A stretch of DNA of 39,291 nucleotides from an uncultured Methylomonas sp. (lineage in GTDB: Bacteria; Pseudomonadota; Gammaproteobacteria; Methylococcales; Methylomonadaceae): positions 1 to 39,291 of the forward strand of contig CAKZJE010000024.1 of assembly GCA_936941155.1 (NCBI GenBank). The letters are read 5' to 3'. The position numbers and the translations under genes are program-made. The notes under the pieces were generated by a model, which was not told the DNA's origin, did not search any database, and worked only from the letters and a program-made list of their open reading frames with translations. Positions within the stretch are counted from its first letter, which is position 1. Each line of letters begins with the position of its first letter. Shown piece after piece: positions 17,235 through 26,675 of this stretch.

Positions 17235-17501
17235 ATGATTATAAAAAGCGTTGTTGTTATTGCCTTTATCTTAATTATTATCAGCCTTGGCTCAGCACTT
17301 TATCATCTGGTTAAGCATGGCAATCAAGAGCAATCGGAAAAAACAGCGAAAGCGTTGACTTTTCGGATTGGACTTTCTGTGGTGCTTTTTATTCTAATTT
17401 TTATTGCCTACGCCACTGGTTTGATTAAACCGGAAGGTATTGGAGCAAGAATACACCATTTGCAAAATCAACCTAGTAAAGAAGTTTCTCCATCGCCTTA
17501 A
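17235..17501 (+). CDS. DUF2909 twin-transmembrane protein
   Basis: This small inner-membrane protein of 88 residues has two hydrophobic helices (about 4-25 and 47-66) and a charged middle (KHGNQEQSEKTAKALTFRIGLS), matching the DUF2909 family. Members are regularly found between coxC and SURF1 in gammaproteobacterial oxidase clusters, often on the opposite strand as here. A helper role in oxidase biogenesis is inferred from location only. Confidence 0.85.
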   Translation: MIIKSVVVIAFILIIISLGSALYHLVKHGNQEQSEKTAKALTFRIGLSVVLFILIFIAYATGLIKPEGIGARIHHLQNQPSKEVSPSP

Positions 17502-17543
17502 GTTAAAAAATCTATTCCAGCAGCTCCTTAACTGCTGACAAAA

Positions 17544-17575
17544 AAAAAGCGCGACCTATTGAGACCGCGCTTTTT
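17544..17575. terminator. Bidirectional intrinsic terminator between DUF2909 gene and coxC
   Basis: A ten-base stem AAAAAGCGCG / CGCGCTTTTT with a 12-base loop lies between two convergent genes. The A-run and T-run on either side serve both strands. Confidence 0.9.
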
Positions 17576-17595
17576 ATCAGCGTTTTAGTTTCGGT

Positions 17596-18480
17596 TTACA
17601 TCAAGTAAACAAAAATAAACAATCCTAACCATACTACGTCAACAAAATGCCAGTACCAAGCTGCTGCTTCAAAAGCAAAATGGTTTTCAGGGGTAAAGTG
17701 ACCTTTCCAGCTACGAAATAACACCACAGATAAAATAATCGCTCCGATACAAACATGCAGACCATGAAATCCTGTCAGCATGAAAAAAGTAGAGCCATAA
17801 ATACCAGTGCCTAAAGTCAATCCCATTTCAGAATAAGCTTCATGGTATTCAATTGCTTGGCAAGCCACGAATAAAAAGCCTAAGCTAACAGTGGCCATTA
17901 AGCCTTTAATTAACTGGTCGCGGTTTTTTGCCAACAAGCCATGATGCGCCCAAGTACATGTTACACCACTGCTTAACAGTAATAAGGTGTTCACAAATGG
18001 CAACCCAAAAGCCCCCATTGATTCAAATTCACCTTCTTTGCCGCCAACTTTGCCAGGGCCATTGGTAGGCCATTTTGCCTCATAATTTGCCCATAGCGCA
18101 TCGTGAGTTGAGCGACCAGGGCCGTCACCGATACCGCCCAACCAGTCCATTGACAAATTACGGGTGTACCACAATGTGCCAAAAAATACTGCAAAAAACA
18201 TAATTTCTGAAAAGATAAACCACATCATACCCATGCGGTAAGAAATTCCTACGCCATGATTATACATGCCTGATTCACTTTCATTTGCTTGTAGCGTAAA
18301 CCATCCTACTAACATAGAAATGAATATCATCAAGCCTGCAATCATAAAGGTAGAGCCTGCCGCAGAACCGTTTAAATAATTTGCAAAGCCTGCCAGCATT
18401 GTTCCTAATCCAGCAGTTCCTATAATCGGCCAGACTGCCTTATGTGGAATATAATAGGCATCGTGTGCGTTTGTAGACAT
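17596..18480 (-). CDS. coxC: Cytochrome c oxidase subunit III
   Basis: This 294-residue subunit of the aa3-type oxidase has seven predicted membrane helices. Family landmarks include YYIPHKAVWPIIG at the N-terminus, MMWFIFSEIMFFAVFFG, the GVTCTWAHHGLL helix, FFMLTGFHGLHV, and the terminal AAAWYWHFVDVVWLGLF. A strong AGGGGG ribosome binding site precedes the ATG. It is the last gene of coxB-coxA-small ORF-ctaG-coxC and ends at the bidirectional terminator. Confidence 0.97.
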   Translation of the reverse strand: MSTNAHDAYYIPHKAVWPIIGTAGLGTMLAGFANYLNGSAAGSTFMIAGLMIFISMLVGWFTLQANESESGMYNHGVGISYRMGMMWFIFSEIMFFAVFFGTLWYTRNLSMDWLGGIGDGPGRSTHDALWANYEAKWPTNGPGKVGGKEGEFESMGAFGLPFVNTLLLLSSGVTCTWAHHGLLAKNRDQLIKGLMATVSLGFLFVACQAIEYHEAYSEMGLTLGTGIYGSTFFMLTGFHGLHVCIGAIILSVVLFRSWKGHFTPENHFAFEAAAWYWHFVDVVWLGLFIFVYLM

Positions 18481-18496
18481 TTTTGTCCCCCTCTCG

Positions 18497-19042
18497 TTAT
18501 TTTTTTACTGAAAGTTCAGTATTATCAAAAAAAGTATATGACAGTGTAATTGTTTTATATTGTTTAGGTAAATCTGGACTTACCACAAAACGAACGGGCA
18601 TTGTTTTAAGTTCATGCGGCTTAAAGGTTTGCTGTGAAAAACAAAAACACACGGTTTTTTTAAAGTAATCTTTCGTAAGACCTGGGCTAACGCTATCAAT
18701 AGCCCTAACCACTAGCGTTTTCTCAGTTTTATTTTTGGCATAAAAATTTACTGTGTAGTACTGACCCGGGTAAACTTTCATAGTTGTTGCTTGCGTCCAA
18801 AACAACAAAGGTGTCGATTCATTCAGTGTTGTTAAAAACTCTACTTTGACTTCCCTGCTTTTATCAACTTGATAAACAACTTCTTTAACAGCCTGTGCAT
18901 TCGTTTTTCCGTTGATTCCAGTTATATCACATAGCACATTATATAAAGGCACTAACGCATAACCAAAACCGAACATAGCAATACCCACAAATGCTAATAT
19001 CCATACTAAACGGGTATTTTTTTGTCCTGAACTATCTATCAT
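18497..19042 (-). CDS. ctaG: Cytochrome c oxidase assembly protein CtaG/Cox11
   Basis: This 181-residue copper chaperone delivers copper to the CuB site of subunit I. It has a single N-terminal membrane anchor followed by the conserved GYALVPLYNVLCDITGINGKT, then an immunoglobulin-like domain containing the copper-binding CFCF motif (TVCFCFSQQTF). The start ATG overlaps the stop of the preceding 32-codon ORF (ATGA), and coxC follows after 16 bases. Confidence 0.96.
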   Translation of the reverse strand: MIDSSGQKNTRLVWILAFVGIAMFGFGYALVPLYNVLCDITGINGKTNAQAVKEVVYQVDKSREVKVEFLTTLNESTPLLFWTQATTMKVYPGQYYTVNFYAKNKTEKTLVVRAIDSVSPGLTKDYFKKTVCFCFSQQTFKPHELKTMPVRFVVSPDLPKQYKTITLSYTFFDNTELSVKK

Positions 19043-19137
19043 TGTGTGATTGCCTGCATCACAGCAAAAACGTAAATGCTCACCGCCACCATAGCTAACA
19101 ATACAGCCGTTAGAATATTTTTTTGTTTTATAGTCAT
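19039..19137 (-). CDS. Small single-helix oxidase assembly ORF
   Basis: This 32-codon ORF lies between coxA and ctaG. It begins MTIKQKNILTAVLL and consists of a basic start plus one hydrophobic helix ending in VMQAITQ. Its TGA overlaps the ctaG ATG (ATGA), a sign of translational coupling. Very small membrane proteins at this place are annotated as cytochrome oxidase small assembly proteins in other proteobacteria. Assignment rests on position and shape, not on a residue-level match. Confidence 0.65.
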   Translation of the reverse strand: MTIKQKNILTAVLLAMVAVSIYVFAVMQAITQ

Positions 19138-19220
19138 TTCATTTACCTGATACTTTGCCCTTATTTAAGAGCAAAGTATCTTCAGAGTTTCACTACATAG
19201 AACATTTAAATGTGAATCAC

Positions 19221-20840
19221 TTAGAAATGCTCACTAGGTACTTCTTCAGGTGGAGTCGCCCATGTGTGATAAGGTACAGGAGATGGCAGAGTCCATTCCA
19301 AGCTGTGTTTGCTTGCATCTTCCCAAACTTCATCCGTCACTTTTTCACCTGTGCCACCGTTGATAGTTTTAATCACGATGTAAAGGAAGATTAATTGACT
19401 AAATCCAAAAATGAACGCACCAATGCTTGATACCATATTCCAATCAGCAAATTGCACTGCATAATCTGGAATACGACGTGGCATACCTGCTAACCCTAAA
19501 AAGTGCTGTGGGAAAAACAAAATGTTGACAGAAATAGCTGACATCCAAAAGTGGAATCGCGCCAGTCTTTCGTCATACATATTACCAGTCCATTTAGGTA
19601 ACCAAAAATAGCCTGCCGCCATTAAGATGAAAACGGATGCAGGAACTAAGGTGTAATGGAAATGCGCCACAATAAAATAAGTATCATGGTATTGGAAGTC
19701 AGTTGGAGCAACAGACATCATTAAACCTGTCAACCCACCCATTGTGAATAACACCACAAAGCAGATTGAAAACAACATTGGGGTTTCAAACGTCATCGCG
19801 CCTTTCCACATTGTTGCTGTCCAGTTAAACACTTTCACACCGGTTGGAATCGCAATCAACATGGTGGCATACATAAAATATAATTCACCTGCAATTGGCA
19901 TACCCACAGTAAACATGTGATGTGCCCAAACGATAAATGACAAAAATGCAATAGATGCAGTTGCATAAACCATTGAGCTATAACCAAATAATGGTTTACG
20001 CGCAAACACAGGAATAATGGTTGATGCCACACCAAAGGTTGGCAGAATCATTACATAAACTTCAGGATGACCGAAAAACCAGAAAATATGTTGATACAGA
20101 ACTGGGTCACCGCCGCCTGCTGCGTCAAAAAAGCTGGTAGCAAAAAACTTATCAGTCAACAGCATTGTTACTGCACCAGCAAACACCGGCATAATCGCAA
20201 TTAACAAAAATGCTGTGATTAACCAAGTCCATACGAACAATGGCATTTTCATTAAAGTCATTTTTGGAGCACGCATATTCAAAATAGTCGCAATAATATT
20301 AATCGCGCCCATAATTGAAGAAACCCCTAGCATGTGTACAGAGAAAACTGCAAAAGGCAAAGCATGACCACAATCGCGCAATACCAAAGGTGGATAAAAT
20401 GTCCACCCACACGCAGGTGCTCCACCTTCCATAAACAATGTACTTGCTAGTAACAAAACCCCTGCTACTAACATCCAAAAACTCATGTTATTGAGTCGTG
20501 GCAACGCCATATCTGGTGCGCCAATCATCAATGGAATTTGCCAGTTAGCAAGCCCTACGAAGGCAGGCATAACCGCACCGAATACCATAACCAGTGCGTG
20601 CATGGTGGTCATTGAGTTAAAAAACGTCGGATTAACAAACTGCATTCCTGGTTCAAAGAGTTCAGCACGAATCACCAATGCCATTAACCCACCAACAAAA
20701 AACATTGCCAACGCAAACAGTAAATACAGTGTGCCTATATCCTTGTGATTAGTGGTTATCAGCCACCTTACGAGCCCCTTAGCGGGCCCATGATCGTGAT
20801 GTTCGTCATGATGATCATGTTCAGCTACTACAGCAGACAT
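19221..20840 (-). CDS. coxA: Cytochrome c oxidase subunit I
   Basis: This is the 539-residue catalytic subunit of the heme-copper oxidase, with twelve expected helices. Landmarks include the heme ligand in MTTMHALVMVFG, the His-Tyr crosslink motif HPEVYVMILP, the copper-B histidines in VWAHHMFTVG, and VAHFHYTLV with the heme a/a3 ligands. A His/Asp-rich N-terminus (EHDHHDEHHDH) precedes the first helix. This is the A-type (mitochondria-like) subgroup as judged by these motifs. It lies 64 bases after coxB. Confidence 0.98.
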   Translation of the reverse strand: MSAVVAEHDHHDEHHDHGPAKGLVRWLITTNHKDIGTLYLLFALAMFFVGGLMALVIRAELFEPGMQFVNPTFFNSMTTMHALVMVFGAVMPAFVGLANWQIPLMIGAPDMALPRLNNMSFWMLVAGVLLLASTLFMEGGAPACGWTFYPPLVLRDCGHALPFAVFSVHMLGVSSIMGAINIIATILNMRAPKMTLMKMPLFVWTWLITAFLLIAIMPVFAGAVTMLLTDKFFATSFFDAAGGGDPVLYQHIFWFFGHPEVYVMILPTFGVASTIIPVFARKPLFGYSSMVYATASIAFLSFIVWAHHMFTVGMPIAGELYFMYATMLIAIPTGVKVFNWTATMWKGAMTFETPMLFSICFVVLFTMGGLTGLMMSVAPTDFQYHDTYFIVAHFHYTLVPASVFILMAAGYFWLPKWTGNMYDERLARFHFWMSAISVNILFFPQHFLGLAGMPRRIPDYAVQFADWNMVSSIGAFIFGFSQLIFLYIVIKTINGGTGEKVTDEVWEDASKHSLEWTLPSPVPYHTWATPPEEVPSEHF

Positions 20841-20904
20841 ACAGATACCTCATTTAAATTTGTAAAAAAGAGTCGATTAATAAGTAAAGTAAACGACTTA
20901 TTCA

Positions 20905-22473
20905 TCATTTCTTTGCCGATTGCAGAGATTTAACTGCTGAAGGTTGAAGTGAATCACCTACTGAGTTACCCAAGTCATTCCGAGTATAAGTTACTACAGC
21001 GGCAAAATCATCAGCACTTAACGTTGTGCCAAATCCAGGCATCATACCTTTACCAGCTGTCATCAACTCAACTTGTTTTTTAATGTCGCCAGTGACAACA
21101 GGACTTGCTTTCAGCGCGGGGAATAAACCAGGCATACCAGCACCGTCAGCACCATGACAAGAAGAACAATTTTTCTCATACACAGACTTTCCATGTGCAA
21201 CCAAATCAGTAACAGCCATCTCAGCAGAATGTTCTACTTTTTCAGCTCCTTTCTTTGCTGACTTTTCAGGTTTTTTCTCAAGTGTAGCAACACTTTTTTC
21301 TTTGGTTTCGACAACTTTTTCCTCTGTTTTAGCTTCAGCTTTAGCACCTGCTTTTTTAGGTAACATTTCAGCTATTGCAGCAGGTTGTATTTCATCACCG
21401 ACTTTATTGCCTAATCCATTCCGAGTATAGGTAATAACTTGTGCTAACTGCTCTGCTTTTAACAAATTAGCAAATGCAGGCATCATTCCTTTACCGTTCA
21501 GTATCAACTGAGTTTGCGCCTGAATATCACCTGTCACAACTTTGCTTGCAGTAATAGCAGGGAACGTACCTTTTATGCCAGCACCATCTGCTAAATGGCA
21601 AGTTGAACAGTTTTTCTCATAAACTTTTGCACCTTCAGCAATAAGCTCATCTTTTGTCCAGTTTGCTTTTGTCGCAGTCTCTACAGGGTTTAACTTGGAA
21701 TTAACCCATTTGTCATAGTCAGCTTGATCTTCTGCAATCACTACAATAGGCATAAATCCATGATCTTTACCGCACAGCTCTGTACATTGACCACGATAAG
21801 TACCTGGTTTATCAACATAAGTCCACGCATCATTGATAAATCCTGGGTTAGTGTCTTTTTTCCAACCTAAATCCGGAACCCACCATGAGTGAACAACATC
21901 TTTAGAGGTAAACAAAAAGCGAATTTTCTTTTTAGTTGGAATATGTAAAGGCTCATCAACATTCAGCAAATAATGAGGAACATTGCGCGGATCTATTCCA
22001 GAATTTGGTTGACGCGCTTTATTGCTTGCCTCATCTAATCTGCTGATTAAATTAATGCCATTGTCCAAATAGTCATATTCCCAAAACCATTGATGTCCTG
22101 TGACTTTAATAGACATATCTGAGTCTTGCACTTGATCCAATTCAATCAGTGTTTTAGTTGCTGGAATTGCCATGCCAATTAAAATTAATGTTGGGATAAT
22201 AGTCCAAATAATTTCAACGGTTGTGTTTTCATGAAATTGTGCCGCTTGATGTCCTTTTGACTTACGATGATGGTAAATCGAATAAAACATAACGCTGAAC
22301 ACACCAAGACCTATGAATACACAAATCCATAAAATCAGCATATGCAGATCGTAAATATCGTTACTGACTTTGGTAACGCCCTTCATCAAATTAAGGGTAT
22401 AGTCCGCTTGCGCCGTCCCAAGACCCAAGGTCATTAAGCTCAGACACGCGAACAGTTGCTTTGTTTTCTTCAC
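20905..22473 (-). CDS. coxB: Cytochrome c oxidase subunit II with two fused cytochrome c domains
   Basis: This 522-residue subunit has a signal peptide ending near Ala23, two membrane helices (about 45-67 and 86-109) and a cupredoxin domain with CuA ligands His195, Cys230, Glu232, Cys234, His238 and Met241. Two class I cytochrome c domains follow, with heme motifs CSTCH (289-293) and CSSCH (436-440), each with a GKGMMP ligand region. A Lys/Glu/Ala-rich linker (about 371-430) separates them. Plain subunit II is about 250-280 residues, so electrons may pass through two covalent hemes before CuA. The start is GTG at 22471-22473, fixed by an AGGAGG site at 22481-22486. The two heme domains are alike enough to suggest tandem duplication. 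Confidence 0.96.
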   Translation of the reverse strand: MKKTKQLFACLSLMTLGLGTAQADYTLNLMKGVTKVSNDIYDLHMLILWICVFIGLGVFSVMFYSIYHHRKSKGHQAAQFHENTTVEIIWTIIPTLILIGMAIPATKTLIELDQVQDSDMSIKVTGHQWFWEYDYLDNGINLISRLDEASNKARQPNSGIDPRNVPHYLLNVDEPLHIPTKKKIRFLFTSKDVVHSWWVPDLGWKKDTNPGFINDAWTYVDKPGTYRGQCTELCGKDHGFMPIVVIAEDQADYDKWVNSKLNPVETATKANWTKDELIAEGAKVYEKNCSTCHLADGAGIKGTFPAITASKVVTGDIQAQTQLILNGKGMMPAFANLLKAEQLAQVITYTRNGLGNKVGDEIQPAAIAEMLPKKAGAKAEAKTEEKVVETKEKSVATLEKKPEKSAKKGAEKVEHSAEMAVTDLVAHGKSVYEKNCSSCHGADGAGMPGLFPALKASPVVTGDIKKQVELMTAGKGMMPGFGTTLSADDFAAVVTYTRNDLGNSVGDSLQPSAVKSLQSAKK

Positions 22474-22650
22474 GGAGCAGCCTCCTGTTATAGTTATAAA
22501 CTTTTGTATGCGTTATATCGTTTGTGTAATCAAAGCAGACAATTCATTGTCTGTTTTTCATTATTACATCTAATTATCACAAATTAACCATGTGATTTTA
22601 ACCTATGACGCGCTTGTAAGCTAGTTAGCTTTAGCGTATGGCATAAAAAA

Positions 22651-22680
22651 AGGTCTGTGAAACTTTCATCTCACAGACCT
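22651..22680 (-). terminator. Intrinsic terminator of the bacteriohemerythrin gene
   Basis: AGGTCTGTGA and TCACAGACCT form a perfect ten-base stem with a ten-base loop. On the minus strand the stem is followed by a seven-T run; an AAAAATA lies before it. It separates the hemerythrin transcript from the cox operon. Confidence 0.9.
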
Positions 22681-22712
22681 ATTTTTGCGGGTGATACTAC
22701 TAAAAATAGCGA

Positions 22713-23111
22713 CTAGCTATTCAGTGCATCTGCATAAGCCATATCAAATGTTGGAATATGGCTATCTAGCCAACCTTTTACCATTTGTCCTACATCGTCG
22801 GTAATTTCTGCCTCACCTGCATGAAACTTTGCTTGTAATCCTGCACAAATACCAACTAAAGCATCATGTTCTGCTTTATGAGCACCAAAGTTTGCAAAAC
22901 CTTTTGCCTGCATTTCTTTTTCTTCGTGAGCAAAATGATCGACTACATAAGAAATCAAATCATCCAATTGCGCCCCAACTTCAGAACGCGCCGCTCCACC
23001 AGTCGCCAAATCATACAATTTATTAAGTTTAGCAAATAATGTTTGATGCTCTTCATCTGCAAAAGCAACATTAGTGCCATATTGTCCAGCAGTCCAAGTT
23101 ATTAAAGCCAT
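22713..23111 (-). CDS. Bacteriohemerythrin
   Basis: This 132-residue protein is a single four-helix hemerythrin domain that reversibly binds oxygen at a non-heme di-iron site. All expected ligands are present: His22, His59, Glu63, His78, His82, His118 and Asp123. It is cytosolic, with no extra signalling domain. It lies upstream of the oxidase operon on the same strand but has its own terminator. In methane oxidisers such proteins carry oxygen to membrane enzymes; an analogous supply to the oxidase here would be inference. Confidence 0.95.
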   Translation of the reverse strand: MALITWTAGQYGTNVAFADEEHQTLFAKLNKLYDLATGGAARSEVGAQLDDLISYVVDHFAHEEKEMQAKGFANFGAHKAEHDALVGICAGLQAKFHAGEAEITDDVGQMVKGWLDSHIPTFDMAYADALNS

Positions 23112-23176
23112 AATTTTAAACTCCTCAGTGCGTTATGATTATTATAAAATACTACACAATAATTATGTTTTATATC

Positions 23177-23842
23177 TCATATAAAATCAATGGTTTTTAT
23201 AAACAAGTCAAAATCGGCTTTTTCAGAATAAGGCAGAACGCCCAATAATGGCACATTTATCAATTGTTGTAACGTTTCAATATTTTCATTTTGTTTTAGC
23301 ATCTGCGCATCAACATGCGTCGCTAACCAACCTGCACAAGTTAATCCAGAGTTTTTAATAGTCTGATAAGTCAATCTCGCATGATTAATGCAGCCCAATC
23401 GTATCGCAACGACTAAAATCACAGGTAAATTCAAAGCTTTTGCCATAGCTTGCACATCATCGCCTTGATGATTCAGGGGAACTAACCATCCACCTACCCC
23501 TTCGACTAAAACAATATCTGCTGTTTGTTTTATCTGATTAAAAACTGCGACAACTTTATTCAGCTCAACCGAATTATCTTCACAAGCAAGGTGAGGAGAG
23601 ACAGGCTGAACATAAGCATACGGATTCACTAACCCATAATCTAGCATCACAGAAGCATTCTTTTGTAACATTAACGCATCTTCATTACGCAATCGCCCAT
23701 CAATCCACTCGCAACCTGAAGCAACGGGTTTCATGCCAACAACGGTTTTACCTTGTGCTTGAAAATAGCGCATTAATGTAACGGTTGCCCACGTTTTGCC
23801 TACACTCGTATCTGTGCCAGTAATAAAAAAACCTTGTTCCAT
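23177..23842 (-). CDS. bioD: Dethiobiotin synthetase
   Basis: This 221-residue ATP-dependent enzyme closes the ureido ring of dethiobiotin from diaminopelargonate and CO2. It has the P-loop GTDTSVGKT (9-17), MKPVASG, and VEGVGGWLVPL. The ATG at 23840-23842 gives the standard MEQGFFITGTDT start and lies one base after the bioC stop; a GTG five codons upstream is in frame but would add an atypical extension. It is the last gene of bioH-bioC-bioD. Confidence 0.95.
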   Translation of the reverse strand: MEQGFFITGTDTSVGKTWATVTLMRYFQAQGKTVVGMKPVASGCEWIDGRLRNEDALMLQKNASVMLDYGLVNPYAYVQPVSPHLACEDNSVELNKVVAVFNQIKQTADIVLVEGVGGWLVPLNHQGDDVQAMAKALNLPVILVVAIRLGCINHARLTYQTIKNSGLTCAGWLATHVDAQMLKQNENIETLQQLINVPLLGVLPYSEKADFDLFIKTIDFI

Positions 23843-23843
23843 T

Positions 23844-24635
23844 TTAAACTCGCGCACTAACAGTAATTACTTCAAATGTTGCAGGAATCAAATCATCACT
23901 GCGCAACACCTCATATTCAGCAATCATTTTTTCTAGTTTGGCTTTGCCAGTCATGCTTTTTCTCCGTCCACTGCTAACATTATGTGCCCCAATCGCTTTA
24001 AGCTCGTGCATTAACGAAAATACTGATTCATATTCCGAAAGATAACAATCTGATTGCATTGCAATTTGCTTAAAACCGGCTTGCTGCAAAAAGCCAGCAA
24101 TTTCGTTTTCATTATAAAAATCATTTACATGCGTATAACTATCCACTTTTGCCCAAGCGGTTTTGAGTTCCTGCAAAGTATGTTCACCAAAGGTTGAAAA
24201 CAACAACTGCCCTTCGGGTTTTAAAACTCGTTTAAAATCTGCAAAAACATTGGTTAAATTTTCACACCACTGCAAAGCGACATTCGAAACAATATGGTTT
24301 ACTGTTTGCGCTGCAAAAGGCAATCGTTCTGCATCCGCACACAACAGCAACAGATTTTCTGTTTTACATTTTTGCTGCGTAGCTTGCAACATTGGCAGGG
24401 CAATATCCAAACCAATTACTTGCTCAATTTTTGCTATCTGCGTTAATTGCGCCGTCAAAAAACCTGTACCACAACCAATATCTAATACAACGCCTGCTAA
24501 ATCATGCTGAATAATCTGCGTCAATAATCCCTGCCCTACCCTTCTTTGTAAATCTGCAACGCTATCGTAAGTTGTAGCCGCTTGTGCAAACGAGCCTTTC
24601 ACCTTAGCTTTATCCAACTGCCTGTTAAACTCCAT
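23844..24635 (-). CDS. bioC: Malonyl-ACP O-methyltransferase BioC
   Basis: This 263-residue SAM-dependent methyltransferase methylates malonyl-ACP to begin pimelate synthesis for biotin. The SAM-binding motif I is VVLDIGCGTGFL (49-60). NHIVSNVALQWC and LLFSTFGEHTLQEL are typical of BioC, as are the C-terminal LKAIGAHN and SGRRKSMTGK stretches. It overlaps the bioH end by 11 bases. Confidence 0.95.
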   Translation of the reverse strand: MEFNRQLDKAKVKGSFAQAATTYDSVADLQRRVGQGLLTQIIQHDLAGVVLDIGCGTGFLTAQLTQIAKIEQVIGLDIALPMLQATQQKCKTENLLLLCADAERLPFAAQTVNHIVSNVALQWCENLTNVFADFKRVLKPEGQLLFSTFGEHTLQELKTAWAKVDSYTHVNDFYNENEIAGFLQQAGFKQIAMQSDCYLSEYESVFSLMHELKAIGAHNVSSGRRKSMTGKAKLEKMIAEYEVLRSDDLIPATFEVITVSARV

Positions 24636-25404
24636 CTGAAGTCTCCAGAAAATCTCTTAACAAGCTAATTAATAACTCAGGATGCGACAAAAATGGCACA
24701 TGCGCGGCTTTTTCAATCACATTTAAATTAAGATTAGGTTTTAAATCCAACAATTGTTCAGCTACTGCCACAGGCACTAACGTGTCATATCCGCCTAAAA
24801 TGGCTTGCACAGGACATGCTACTCGCGCTAACTGTGGACGCAAATCTTGCTGTTCCAAAATCGCTAAACCACCTTGCAAAACGTCAGTCTCAGGAACTTC
24901 GCAAGCATGCAAAGCCTCTTTTAACTCTTTAAACACTATTTTGTAATCTTGCAAACCATTGACTTGTAAAGATAAAAATCGCAATAACGTTCCTCTGCAA
25001 TCAGCTGTTAAATCAGTCGCAAACTTATCTAACACAGGCTGTTTAATACCAGACCACGTTGGTGTTTTCACAAAACAAGGATTGCTGCCAATCATCACAA
25101 GGCTTTTCACGCGCTCAGGAAAGCGGTTTGCCAAATCCAATGCGACAACGCCTCCTAACGACCAGCCTACTAATGTGCAAGCAGAAGCAGCAGGCAAAAC
25201 TTTTTCTAAATGAAGACTGATGTTTTCCAAGGTAAACGACGGGATTTTTTCACTGTGCCCATGTCCGGGCAAATCTACGCAAATGACTTGATAATAGTGT
25301 GCTAACTGTTTGGCAAAAACGCGCCAAATCCCCGTGTGCATTGCCCAGCCATGAATTAATAGCAGTGGCTCACCAGAGCCATAAGTTTCAGTGTGAATAA
25401 ACAT
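24625..25404 (-). CDS. bioH: Pimeloyl-ACP methyl ester carboxylesterase BioH
   Basis: This 259-residue alpha/beta hydrolase removes the methyl group from pimeloyl-ACP methyl ester, ending fatty-acid-like elongation in biotin synthesis. The catalytic triad is Ser82 (GWSLGG), Asp207 (GGYD) and His235 (KAAHVPFLSHP), at the same positions as in E. coli BioH. It is the first gene of the bioH-bioC-bioD run. bioA, bioB and bioF are not in the window. Confidence 0.95.
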   Translation of the reverse strand: MFIHTETYGSGEPLLLIHGWAMHTGIWRVFAKQLAHYYQVICVDLPGHGHSEKIPSFTLENISLHLEKVLPAASACTLVGWSLGGVVALDLANRFPERVKSLVMIGSNPCFVKTPTWSGIKQPVLDKFATDLTADCRGTLLRFLSLQVNGLQDYKIVFKELKEALHACEVPETDVLQGGLAILEQQDLRPQLARVACPVQAILGGYDTLVPVAVAEQLLDLKPNLNLNVIEKAAHVPFLSHPELLISLLRDFLETSDGV

Positions 25405-25584
25405 AATTGAATAAAAAGTCTGGCTTGTATTTTAAAGCCATTAAAGCGGATGGTAACGTTTGATGATGCGATAGTTTTTAGAAGCGTGCATTGTATCGCA
25501 GATGGCCAAAATGCGGTTGCAGATATATTCTGCGTATTTGGCAAGGCAGGACGGCTTTATTTTGTCAAAATCAAGCCAAAAAAG

Positions 25585-25620
25585 TAATGAGAACAAACTT
25601 GGCAAAGCGTGCTCTCATTA
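25585..25620 (-). terminator. Intrinsic terminator of rpoS
   Basis: TAATGAGAACA (25585-25595) pairs with TGCTCTCATTA (25610-25620) with one mismatch. On the minus strand a CTTTTTT run follows. It lies between the rpoS stop and the bioH start. Confidence 0.8.
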
Positions 25621-25651
25621 TTTATTGATAGAAAAAGCGTGTAAACAAAAA

Positions 25652-26641
25652 TTAATGAAAAATTGATTCAAAGGAATAACCACCAAACTCTAAAATTTCT
25701 TTTAATCTTTTCAGACCATCCATTTGAATTTGTCTAACTCTCTCACGAGTCACCCCTAATTCGCTGGCAACATCTTCTAAAGTACCATTTTCATAACCAC
25801 ATAATCCATAACGACGACAGATAACTTCGCGTTGTTTTTCAGAGAGTTGTTGAATCCAATGGGTTATATTTTCTCTAATACTGTCTTCTTGCAAAGACTC
25901 TGGTGCAGATTTTCTTTCATCATCAGAAATAGACTCCAGCATTGATTTATCAAAATCTTCGCTATAAGCCACATCCACTGAAGTCACGCGCTCATTTAAC
26001 TTAAGAATTTTTTCTACTGTTTTAACTGGCTTATTTACATAGTCAGCAATTTCTTTGGCACTCGGTTCATGATCGAGTTTTTGAGTTAAATAACGCTGAG
26101 CTTTCAGATAAACATTCATTTCTTTCACAATATGAATAGGTAATCTAATAGTGCGTGTTTGATTCATAATAGCTCGTTCGATAGTTTGTCTAATCCACCA
26201 AGTTGCATAAGTTGAAAAACGGAAGCCGCGATCCGGTTCAAATTTTTCGACAGCACGAATCAAACCTAAATTGCCTTCTTCAACCAAATCTAGCAACGGC
26301 AAACCGCGATTAAGATAACGACGGGAAATTTTCACCACCAAGCGCAGATTGCTTTCTATCATTATTTTTCGCGCTTCCGCATCGCCTTTTAGCGCAAGCT
26401 TGCCATAAAACTTTTCTTGATCTGCGGTTAATAATTTTGACTTAGCCAATTGGTTTAAATAAATCCGCGTCGCATCAAAACTACTGTCGTCTTGTATTTC
26501 TATGCTTGCTAAATCACTCAGCTTAGTTTCATCAACTAAATCACTATCCTCTTCATCCAAAGCTGGTATGTCAAAGGAGCTGTCTTCCGAAAAAACCATA
26601 GAAATATCATTTCTTACTGACTCAACTAATTCTTCATTCAT
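25652..26641 (-). CDS. rpoS: RNA polymerase sigma factor RpoS
   Basis: This 329-residue sigma-70 family factor of the stationary phase and general stress type has region 1.2 ([20 protein letters not shown]), region 2 ([16 protein letters not shown] and [17 protein letters not shown]), the -10 recognition segment [16 protein letters not shown], region 3 and the region 4 helix-turn-helix ([20 protein letters not shown]). The acidic N-terminus is typical of RpoS. A strong GGAGG lies eight bases before the ATG. It follows the nlpD-like gene by 34 bases, the classic gammaproteobacterial order, and ends at the terminator 25585-25620. Confidence 0.96.
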   Translation of the reverse strand: MNEELVESVRNDISMVFSEDSSFDIPALDEEDSDLVDETKLSDLASIEIQDDSSFDATRIYLNQLAKSKLLTADQEKFYGKLALKGDAEARKIMIESNLRLVVKISRRYLNRGLPLLDLVEEGNLGLIRAVEKFEPDRGFRFSTYATWWIRQTIERAIMNQTRTIRLPIHIVKEMNVYLKAQRYLTQKLDHEPSAKEIADYVNKPVKTVEKILKLNERVTSVDVAYSEDFDKSMLESISDDERKSAPESLQEDSIRENITHWIQQLSEKQREVICRRYGLCGYENGTLEDVASELGVTRERVRQIQMDGLKRLKEILEFGGYSFESIFH

Positions 26642-26675
26642 TTTTTAACCTCCAACACACCCGAATATGTTTTGA

